From Icerya purchasi (Eukaryota; Arthropoda; Insecta; Hemiptera; Monophlebidae), in the NCBI GenBank assembly GCA_039619475.1, contig CM077116.1, positions 456,939,576 to 457,003,575 on the forward strand: 64,000 bases of DNA, in the 5' to 3' direction. The position numbers and the translations under genes were made by a program. The notes under the pieces were generated by a model. It was not told where the DNA came from. It was given only the letters and a program-made list of their open reading frames with translations, and made no database searches. Shown here in pieces: positions 36,501 through 48,500 of this stretch; the stretch's first letter is position 1, and each line of letters starts with the position of its first letter.

Positions 36501-39500
36501 TTTTGTCTTGCCTTAAATTACTCTGAATCTTTTAAACTTCCTTTCTTTTGCTCAATTTTTTATGCCGAATCTATTGATATTTTACGTGCTGTCTTCTTTG
36601 TTTCCTCATCATTAGTTTTCCATAAAGTGTTCATAGTTTCTGATTCTAAAAGTGTTCTGCAAGCTATCACATCTCCTCTTCCTGCTCCCTCATCCAATTA
36701 TGTAGTACTTCTCATACGTTCCTTCATTCATGATCTTTTCTTTCTTCACTAGATTGAGATCGATCTTTTGTGGATTCCTGGTCATTTGGGTATTGAGGTT
36801 AATGAGGTGGTGGATTTCTTAGCCCGTTCTTCCATTTCTAGTGACAGATTTTAGGCACCTTTTCTGCTCATAATATTGTTCTTCTTCCCTCCCTCAGCCG
36901 CTCATTCGAGAAACTATGGCTTAACTCTTAATCTTCTTTTTGTTTCTCTATTCAGCCATCTCTTCCTTCTCGCCCATGATTCTTTGACTTCCCTTCTCTT
37001 AAACGCTCTACAATCTCTGCTATTTGTTGCCTTCGCTTTAACCACAGACTCCTTCCCGCATCATTTTCATGGTTTTCTTCTACTTCTACACCATTTTGTC
37101 CTTTTCATCCTCCTCCCACATACATTCCTTGTGATTTTGATCATGTTTTGTTTGAATGTGCGGTCTTCTCTGCTGAACAATTGTTTTTCTACTCTTTTTT
37201 ACTAAAATTAGAAGTTAAATGTCGGTCCATAATTATTCCTAGATAGGAAAAGTATTATTTATTTTTATTTGAGGACGAAGGTTTATTTAGCATAAAGGTT
37301 ACTGGAAGACTTTTAGACTGATTTTGACCTATTTCTCTGTCCATTATTCGATCCTGTTTAAGTTCTTCTGCAATAATCTACAAAATAATATTTTTAATGT
37401 CGCATTCATAATAGATATACATATATGTATAAAAATAGGTATGTATATATCACTATTTATTAAATGTTACGCGTGTTGAATTTTATATTAACATGCTTTT
37501 ACGTTGACATATCATCTGAAATAGTGAAGTTAAGGTTCACAGTGTGCTAATGGATCTGAAGAAACCATTTCATTTCTCACAGCACTCGTCTAGGTTTCAG
37601 TACCATGGCCAGCATTGACCAGTGAAAAAAAGAATTGATAATAATGATAAAATATGACGCTGCTGAGATTTGTACAATGTGAATGTGAAATTAAATAAAA
37701 ACACCGATATAAATTATACGAATGTTCTTAGCCGTATAAATCATATTTTATGTGTAAATCATTCATTTAACTAAATGAAATGCCATGTTGATTCAGCCAT
37801 CGTTACTTATCAGTTGTAATTTTTCATAGATTTTCATATGTTTGGCAATATTTTTTTTCCTTAATATTTGTTACCATTGATTTTCCTAGTTTTCCTCATA
37901 GCTTTTCTCCGGGTATTTTTCTTTCAATGTTGTTCTCCAGAAATCCATCATGAGTACTACTTGGCTAAAAATAATTTTCTTTTTCTTTTTTCAGTATCTC
38001 TCGAAGTAATCTTGCGCTTGACTTATTTTCTACCTACAAAATCCTTATTTATTTTTCGTCATATCCACATTTCTACAGCTTGTAATTTGTCAGCTTCTTG
38101 CTTACTTAGTTTTCACATCTATGATTCGGAACAGTACATGTATGCATTTTTCCGAGCTTTTTTCTCGTGCCTATATTAATGTATTTATTTATCGGCACTG
38201 TCCTTTTATTTTGGAAATCAATTGAAAAGGATACAGTGAAAAAAAAAAGAGGTTACAGACTTAAACAGATAAATATGGACGAATATTAATTATAGTGTAA
38301 ATATTATAGAATAAAGTTACGCGCGCGAAGAATACATTTTTATATTCTGGTAAAGTTTAATTGAGTGTAATACATATGGAAACAATATTATTATCATTAA
38401 TTTTAAGAAAATAGATTTAAATTCTGTCACTCTATGTTCACGCGTGCGTGCATGTTAGATTTAGTTTCCTCCTTTACACTTTATTTTGCTATCGTGAAGT
38501 TTGTTCTCTATCAGAATTTACATGTTTGCGACATGATTTTTATTTTATCCGAATAGATTTCCATTCGATGTTTTTTGTATCTGACCTGTTACGCAATTGT
38601 GGTGCCTTATTTATGCGTCGATCATTCAGCGATGATAAATTGTACGCTGCCATCTTTAAGTTATATGTTAAAACTATTCTCAAAGAGAGTCCAGCTCCGT
38701 TCGAATTTTTTATAGAAGGTACCAGAAGCAGAAGTGGAAAATCTTTGACGCCGAAACTAGGTGAGTATTCCACTGAAAGTACCTAAAATAAAATGTTCAA
38801 GTTTTTTTTTTTTCTTTTCGGTTATAGTATGTATATATGGAAAGCATAAGTAGTCTCAATATTAATCAACATATATTTACGGGTATTATTAACAACCGTA
38901 ACAGATTAAAAAAATCCAAATTAAAAAAATTTTAACTTATTTCTTTCTAGTGACTTTTTTAAAGCGTTCTGTTATTAACTATAAAATTTGAATTGATGTT
39001 TATTCATAAAATACGTGCGAATATAGTGGCGGCTGGTCTGACGTACATTTAATCAAAGAGAGTGAGAACTAATGTAATCGATAAAAAATTTGCGGGCTTT
39101 AGAAATCAAAGTAGACCGAATTTGAAAATTCAATGGGGTCGCTTTTTGATTTATAAATACTCTTAACATTAAGAAGAATTCTACTTAGCGTTTAAAATAA
39201 AGTACATAAATTTTGATTCATATAATTTTGTTGAAAACCCGAATTATGTTGCTAATAAGCTAATAATATATTTGATATTATTCCCCTACCTAACAAGTCG
39301 TGTTTACTTCTAAATACTCGTGGGAGTGATGAAAAGTATTTGTTCTGTGATGTATTTACTTCAAAGTAGATCCCGCGTTTCCAGAAAAGTGTAACTGTCC
39401 TCTTTGTTTTAAAATTTCCAGAACTTATACAAACCTGCGTTTAAACCGCTGTCCGTATTCAGGACAGCAGTAATTAATGTGATACAGACATTGCTATAAT

Positions 39501-42500
39501 AGAAGTTAAACACATTCCTTTCTCCCTTTTAACAGCTTTCTAAAAAATAAAAATAAATAAACAAATACATATGTAAAAATTAGCTTAAAATCTATTCTGG
39601 GCACGACAGACACAACCAAATTTGTGTAGAATAAACAAACGGATAGATAACAATTTTAAAACGGTTATTTTCTGTATTAATACAACAGAAAACAAACACA
39701 GAAATACGTCTTTTACTTATAAATTAAAAAATAAATATTTTATTAGTATTTTCATATATATGTATTAAATGGTGTTGCAGTATTTAGCCGAATTTAGTAA
39801 AATCACAATAATATTCGATTGCTAAATATTTATCATTATGATTTTGTGATGTCTATATTATCGATATATAATTAAATCATAAATAATAAATATCGGAAAC
39901 AGTTTTAAATGTAAACAACATTGATTGCTGAAACATAATAATAGTGATAATAACAGTGATAAAACACTATAGTCATTTAACTTTTTTTTTTTTTTTAAAT
40001 TTCCACTATTTATCAGTAAAATGACTTTGACCCAGCAAAACCCTTTTAAATAACTGATATATAACGATAAATAAATAATCGATTTTAAGATTCCGTACAC
40101 ATATTTTAGAAACGACAAAAATATCAAATAAAAATCAATAACTCACGAACGGTTTGACTTGTAAACTTCGAAATTGGATCATAAATTATAATTAAAATTC
40201 TCTTTAAGACGATCTATGACATCGAGGAAACCGCCAAGAATGTATAATGTGGAATTTAGAACAACCTCAAAAATCTTCATAACTCATCACTAGTGTTTAA
40301 AAGTGAAACTCAAAATATAATCAAAAAATTATAGTTAAAAAATTATTTAAACCCCCTCCCTGTTGGGCTAAAAGAGGAATAACCCGAGTAAAAAAGTTGA
40401 GGAAACCAAAACGTGTCTGAAACATATGCATAAACGACCGCTTTATAGGCAAACTGTAGCCGAGCTTACAACTTTATATTAAAGCCATCGGACCGCCGCT
40501 GAAAGCTCGAAAGTTTTAAAAAAAAATATTTTTTTTTCCTGGCATGTAATACATCGTTGGAAAGATGGCTAATTGTCGGGAACAAACCCGCATTTCATTT
40601 CCCTAACGAAACTTTTGAAGTTGGCGAAAAGTTTTAAAAAACGTGAAAAATGACGTGTAGCCCCTCTTTGCCGCACGATTATTAACAGTTAAACATTTTG
40701 AACAAGGTTAAAAATATGCGCATCCTCGTATATTTCTCTAATTTAGAGTATCCAGGGTTCCGACTTTAAAATTAGGTCTTCGGAGCGCCAAAAGTTTGAA
40801 ATTTAAAAAAAAACTATTTTTTTCCCGAGCGTGTGACACCGCTGTGAAAGGTTGCTATTTGAAGAGAAGTAAACTATATTTCATTTTCGCTTTTAAATGT
40901 TTTTCGTTACTATTCATCATTGCACCTATATTGATACGTAAGTATAAGGCACGGGTTATTAAAAATAGTCTGTCGGTAATTACTGTTTTTTTTTTTTTGT
41001 AGAAGCGAAAATATAAGACGGCTGCAGCCTGGAGCTTAAATAATTCGAAATAAGATTATTACAAATGCAAATAAACTATCCAAGTACATAATTGCGAAGA
41101 TTTATTTTTTTAATGAAACTACTAAGCGTGTTTTGATAAGAAGACGATGATTCGAAGTATATCTAATAATATCTAAGAGAATAGGTAAATGTTAGAGTGC
41201 GAAAGCAACGTCGGTATAAATGATTAGACACGGAAACGGTGTTTTGATAACCCGCTACGACTTTGATGAAATGTAAATAGACTTCTGATACGTATATTTA
41301 AGAGTTCCGCTAGTAAGAAATAGATGAAGATGGTTACTATTACTAATCGGTCAAGGTCTTTATCGGATGGCTTTTTTTTTTTCTGTTTTGTTTTGTTTTG
41401 TTTTGATTTAATATGTAGTTAGCTATACTTGAATACTTATAAACTAGTAGCTCTCCGTCATTTAAAACGTTACATAAATTAACTGAATTTGGTTCTAATA
41501 CACATTATTCGCTGTTTTATCTTTCCTTTTCATTCGTATTTAGCAAGTTTATTTGGTGTGATATGTTCCTTTACGGTTTCTTTATTATCTACGGTTTTGA
41601 TTATATGTAGTGATCGTATTTGTGTTTGTACATGTATATATGTATATTTTTTAATTTTATTGTAAAAAGAAGTCAAATTCATCGTATTGCAGTTATCAAA
41701 TGTAATATTTTTTTTAATATAATGTAAGGAAATAATAAAATTTGGAGATTGTGAAATCATTAGCGAAGTTTACTAGGTTTTAAAAAATTTTGAAAAAGAG
41801 CAAAAATGTCACAAAAATGTTTAAACACATAAAAATATACGTTCACCGGAATATTGAGTGCAAAATATATGCGATATTACAAATTTAAAATTTAATTTGT
41901 TTTGAATTTAGTATTATGTAAATGTAAATTATGGTTGTGTTTAACTTAACATACGGAATCCTTAGCGCGCATGAAATATCATGCTTGACTGACCTTGTTT
42001 TTTTTCTTTTTTCCTATTTGTAAATTAGTGAATTAAATATCAGAGTTTATTTTGCCAAAAAAAAAGAAAATATCCGAAAATTTATCTTAAACTAAAAATT
42101 GTCTTTTATATAACTTAACTTTAACTATGTATGATGAAAAAACGTAAATAACTTTCGTGCTTGTTATAGTAAATTTTTTATGCAATTTTTAAATAAAGTA
42201 TTGGTTCGTTAACTTAAAGAATACTGTGTTAAAAAAATTATAATTAAAAAGTATTACTACACGTCACAAATGTCTATTCTATTTCTCGCATGTAAATATA
42301 GGTCATTACTTAATTCTAAGATACCTTAAGTAATCGAAACCATGGCATATTTTCAAAATAGATTAGAATAAACGGTTTAGTAGTGTTCTGTTTAAAACTT
42401 TTTAACGGAAATTAATGAAAAATAGTATGTTCTTAAAATGTCTATGCTAGTTCACTTTCATTATATTCTCTTCTCATCTTACTTTCGGCGTCATCATTTT

Positions 42501-45500
42501 TGTTAATTTATAGACTTCTCAATCTATTTATTATACGCATCAGTCTTTACATATGACCTGTCCGATCCTAATTTAATCGCCTAACATCTAGATAAACTCT
42601 CCGTTACATACGAGTTTATTTTATATTACATCTGATTCAATTTTAACTTTAATATAGCGAAGATAAAAACGCGGCGTATATTCTATCTCGGTTGGCCACC
42701 CTCAGTGGTTCTTTCTCTAGCCGGTTTCCAGCTTTCGACTTAATTCTTCTTTCTTCAGTCAATCATTCCAGACTTTGGTTGGATAGATATCCTTCCTTAT
42801 TCTTTAATCCTGCTTCGCACTATCTTCTCATACAGTCGGCACCCAATCCTCAGCCTTGGTTTCTTTCCGTTCCGTTCAGTCGTTGTTCTGCTATCGTCTC
42901 CTTAATCAGATTAAGAATTAATCATTCTCTTCTCCTCGCTTCTCGCTTTCGTTTCTTTCTATCACCTTCCCCTTACTGTCCCCTCTTCAACTTGGATTCT
43001 CGGTTTAAATACGACGTAAATCGTATTTTCTTCAAATGTTCGCTTCTTTTTAGCGAATGTTCCCTTTTGTATTCGAAAATTTCTTACTTCAATCCTTTGT
43101 TCTTTCCATCTTCTGTTGCCTCAGAATCGAATTTCTTAGCATAATACATTCAAGTGATTGGATCAAAGCTAATACCAAGCTTCTTAAAAAAAAAAAAAAA
43201 AAAAAAAACGTTTTAGTTAAAATTTTAACGAAACACGTAAAAAAAAGTTTATTACGCATTTCAGTTTATTGGGATGATTGAACACCCTCTCAGTAGAACT
43301 TTTGGAGTGGTTTGAGTTCTGTAAATCAATTGAAGTCGGCGCGTTATGATTATAGATGTTAATATCAGACGTCAAATAAATTTTATAAGTCAAAATTGTT
43401 TAAATATGGAAGGAATAAATCAACCTGTTATAAACTTCATTATTAACTTTTGTAATAATAAAGTGAACGTATATATATACATATTGTTTATAGCCGTTAC
43501 AACGGTAAAACATTTAAAATGTAAATAAAACGACTTCAAAAAACTAAAAAAAATAATTTGCATTTTTTTGGTTTCTATTGATATTTTATTTGTACAAACG
43601 GAAGAACGTTCGTGTAAGCTCTTGTACAATTCTGGTAACCAGAAAATTCTGGGAATTAGAACCGGGAAACCTGGAATTTAAAAATTATATTTGAGTGGCC
43701 ATCATGCATATATTTCTTTTCATTAACTTTTTTTACTTCGTTTAATTTGCTAGCTAATAATTGTAGTCCGTATCAATTTTTCTGAGCAATACCATATTTT
43801 TGCAAATATTACTTTATTTAACATTCTTTCGTTTAATTGTAATCCTTCATTTTCCTAGACTTGCATTGTAAATATTTTCTCTAGTGCTTGCCTCGAGTAA
43901 AGTTAGGAAGAGTAAATTTCCTTTTCAATATTTACGTAAATTTTCATTTTCTACATATTAAAATCCTGGCTGCTGTATTCACCATCAGTATCCTATAATT
44001 TTTCCGAACTCTTTAATTTTTTAAAGGTTTTTTTAGGATAAAATTGTAATCTAGGAAGTTACATGCTTATATATGTAATTGATAAAGGCTAAATTTGGAT
44101 TTATTTGGTACTTTTCACATTTTTCTGTTTACTTTTGGCGTGCAGATCGTTTACTATTGAGAAGCCATTTATTTAAAAAACCAGTTTTGTTCAAAAGGCT
44201 TTCTCTTTGGAGTACATTTTTTAGCCCGTTAATCAATATTTTTGAGAAGTTTTCTGTCGTTGTTTTCTTGCCGTTTTTTTATATTACAACGATATCCGAA
44301 CCCTTGCAAGCCTTTTGGATTCCTCTTGTCAATATATTGTTAAATAAGACAGTTATCAATTCTATAATTTCAAGCCCGGCATATTTAATTTATTAGTCAT
44401 TTTGTTTTTTATTGCTTTTAAGTTCCTTTTTATTATTTCTTATTTTCGCCTTCATGAAATTCGGTTTGTACATTTGTATTTTCTACTCATCTAAATTATT
44501 TCCATTTTCTTTTTCCTATTAATATTTTTTTCTAAATTTTGATTTCGACAATATTGCAAAATTATAATTGCGAACGATTGTAATCTATTTTTAATCTAAG
44601 CTCATTTCTTTTCTGATTCTTTTCTTATTTTTTAACTTCTATCTATTATATCCGCAATTATACATTTTTTCCTTTTCCTTTATTATACTCCCTTAATTTA
44701 AATTTTATTGCTTTACAAAAAGCTATTCTTCGTTTTCTTTTTTTGTACCATTTTTTTTTTTTAGGTCTGCTATACCTCTCGGAATTTTATCATGTTTATC
44801 CTGGTTTCTTTTAATATTAATCACCTTTTCTGTTGGGTCCCTAACAGTTCTTCAATTAGGAAGTTATGTTTGACGATATTATTTAAATACTTTCTGAACT
44901 TGCGACATTTAATAATTTTTATTTTATTTTTCTATAACCAATTTGTTTTCGATTAAAACTTTTATAGAATTTTTATTTAATTTTAAATGTCGAAATAAAA
45001 TTACCGCCGATTTTACCACACGATTCGAAATAAGTCGTTATGTAGCTCTATTTTTAAATGATTGTTCCTTAATAGCTTATCCTGATCGCTTTAGAAATAA
45101 CTGAAATATCAATAGATTTTAATACTCATAAGAAGATATCAAATGTTTATTTTATCTGTTGAAAAATATTTTCTTTGAAAACAACTGAATGCAGGTTTAC
45201 TGAAAAACGTAGTTGAATTATACAAAAGCGGCCAAGTATCAGATGTAACATTAGTGCCGATAAGTATAAGTTACGACAGAGTAATGGAGGATAAGTTAGT
45301 GGCTTACGAAGTACTAGGGAAACCGAAACCAAAAGAATCTACAAAGGTATATATAACCAAGCATTTATATGAGTATATTATTATTCGCGGTAATTATAGC
45401 GGCAGTAAGTTTTTCTACTCTACAGAGACTAATCGATTTATTTGGTGTGTTGTTGTTACTTTTAAGTACAAAAATACACATTGAATAAAAAAAACGGTTA

Positions 45501-48500
45501 TTATAATTCTAGAATCTGTTAAATGTCTGTGGCTTTTATGATGTAGTATAAACTTCAATTACTATGAAATTTATAAAAGTTACAAGTAATTTGTATTGTG
45601 TTTTTAATAAAATACATATTCAGTTTATTTCTATATAAATTAAAATTACGAAAATTAATATTTCATTTGATTCTGGTTAATTAAAACATTTAAAATGCTA
45701 TTTATGTGCTTAATTTATTTATTTCGAGATGTCTAATTTCCCTGTTTAAAAATTACCAATACTCTTTAAAATTATTGAAAAACAATTATTTAAATCTGCT
45801 TTAAGATAATAAAACTAGTGACTTAAAACGATAGTTGATCATTTGTATTTAGTTATAAAGAAGATTTTTTTTGAAAAAAGGCATATGTAGTACAAAAATG
45901 ATTTTTATCTGTGCCTAGCAATATATACCACCAATTATCGTAATATTTTTAACTTAATAAATATTAACATAAATTTAACAAGAAGGTTAGTAAAGCCAAC
46001 TAATGAAGTTAATTACACATAAAGTAATTTTAAAAATGTTTAAAGATCTGGAAATTTGATTTTTTAGTATAAATATGTTGCGATTAAAAAAATATATATA
46101 ACCGTTTTGTATCAATAAAATTATTGCTGAGGGCATTATTCAATTATAATTTTGTATGGAAACAAATATATTAAACGAAAATCATGAATTTAAAAATACT
46201 CTCAGCAATAAGTTTATAAGTCTTCAATAAACCGAATTGCTGTTTTTTTTTTTAGGATTTTAAAACACCCGTTTTCACATTTTCAATAGGTTTTAGGTAA
46301 ACTATTTTAAGGAATATTTCCACGTTAATAAATAAGAATAAGTTAATTAGTTATACAAATTGTTAATAATTTTATGGATTAATCGTGTTAAATATACATA
46401 TATATATATATTTGTGTGTGTGTGTGGGTGCGTGCGTGTGTGTGTTATATAATATATATAAACTCAGCCCTTCGTGCCTCTTAAGAGGCTCTGCCCCTTG
46501 ACACCGCCTGAGAACACTCCCGGACTCCAGCTCTACCACTTCTACACCTCTTATATATAGAATGAGGAAAATTGACAACGTCATTGTTCCCGACTTCGAT
46601 ACAAGAAAAAAAATAGTGTCTTGTTCTATGCCTGTCATTACTAATTTACGGTTTACGTAGAAATATCTGTCAATCATTTTTTTTCTCATTGTAATCATGG
46701 TAGAATTCAAAACTAATACATTTAATTTACTGTTTGCATAGAAATGTCCATCATTACTTCCATAACGCAAGAACGTAGCAGAATTTTTTGTTGACCACGG
46801 CGTAAGAATAACGTAATTTACGAGAGCAAACAATCCATTTTATCGATACTTTATCTTCTTATATATACAATATATGTAACGTTTTGGAACAAAAAAAATT
46901 GATGGGGGTCGGGCTAAGAATGACGTCATTAATATGTTGATTATTTAAGAATAAGCGTTTTTATACTTCTTTTTTAAACTTTTGCTGACAAAATGATACA
47001 GTACAGTTTGCTTAAATGATGAAGCTCGCTTTAGATTGCTAAAATGATTTTTTTTATCTTCCGGAAGCATTCTGATATTATATTCATCGTGATTGCAGAA
47101 TATTTTTGATTTTAATTATCTTTTTTCTTCTATATTTATTTATTATTTTTATTATTATTATTATTACAATATAATCCATCTATGCGCATATTTGCTCGAG
47201 CGATGGGTATTAAAGAAAAAAAATCTTTTTTGAAAAAATATTAAAATCCTTAAAATTACAATCAAAAACACTGCAATAAAGGAGTAAAGTAAAAATATAC
47301 CGTACAGAACTTATATAAAATAATATAAACTTACATCGAATCTATAATCTTAATTTATTTAATTCATTAACATTTACAATTAAAATAAAAGAAAATTTCT
47401 ACATTTCCATACAACCAACGTACTCTATATGAATACATATTACATCCCCATCCACAATCCTTTATCGATTATTTATAAGATTCCTCAGAAAGATTATTGG
47501 AGTGGAAAAATTTCAGTAAACATTTACGTCTTTTTTTAAAGTTTTTTAAATCGTCTTTTAAAGCTAGTGGTAAATGGTTGTAAATGAGAGGCGCTATATA
47601 AAGGGCTTGGATTCTTGAATGGAATTTCATAAATTTAGGTAGCGCAGCTATTTCATTTCCACAATTTCTAGTGATACCCTCCTTAATTTGAAAATTAAAT
47701 TCTTTTTTTCTATTTAGCATGAACAACAGCAATTCAGTTTTATATAATGTACTAACATTAAATAAATTATAATCAAATGTAGTTTTCTTGTTTTTAGTGA
47801 TTAACTTGATTACTCTTTTATTTAAAAACTTAATCTGTGAAAAGTGGTATTTAGCGGTATTACCCCAATGTATCAAACCATACGTCAAGACAGGTTTGTA
47901 TAGTGATTGATATAACATATACAGATGATATTCATTAAAAAATTCATTCATGTAGTAAAATATATAATTTAACTTTCTGAGTTTAGCAGCTAAATAATCA
48001 GTATGCTTATTCCACTGTAATCTACAATCTAAATTTAAACCCAGATATTTGATTTCAAATACTGTTTCTATTTCTGAATTTTCATTTAAACAGATTTTTT
48101 CGCAGTCCCACGTGTATTGAGGTTTATGACTATATAATATGAATTTAGTTTTCTTTAAATTTACTATAAGCCTATTTGCCTTAAACCAATTTACTAAGGT
48201 ATCAACATTCCTATTTGCTAGTTGCATTAGGATATGGCTGTAACGAGAACTCATGACAATAGCAGCATCATCTGCGTATGTGAACAGTTTTCCCGATATA
48301 CTTAAGTTGCACAATTCATTTATGTAAATAAGAAACAGAACGGGACCTAAAGTACTACCCTGAGGCACCCCATAAATCTGCGTTATACTTTCACTATGTA
48401 ATTTATTAATTTTCGTAACATATTTTCTATTGTTTAAATACGATTCGAACCAGTTGTAAATACTACCCCGGAAACCACACAAATATAGCTTGGCTAACAG

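Noticed and set aside
42692..43144. 150-codon open + frame that could be a host gene
   Set aside because: It aligns with the C-terminal region of the I-like LINE and is followed directly by a poly(A).
46372..46833. 153-codon - strand frame
   Set aside because: No domain, its end is a CA/TA microsatellite (repeated Thr-His), and its core is a likely dispersed repeat.
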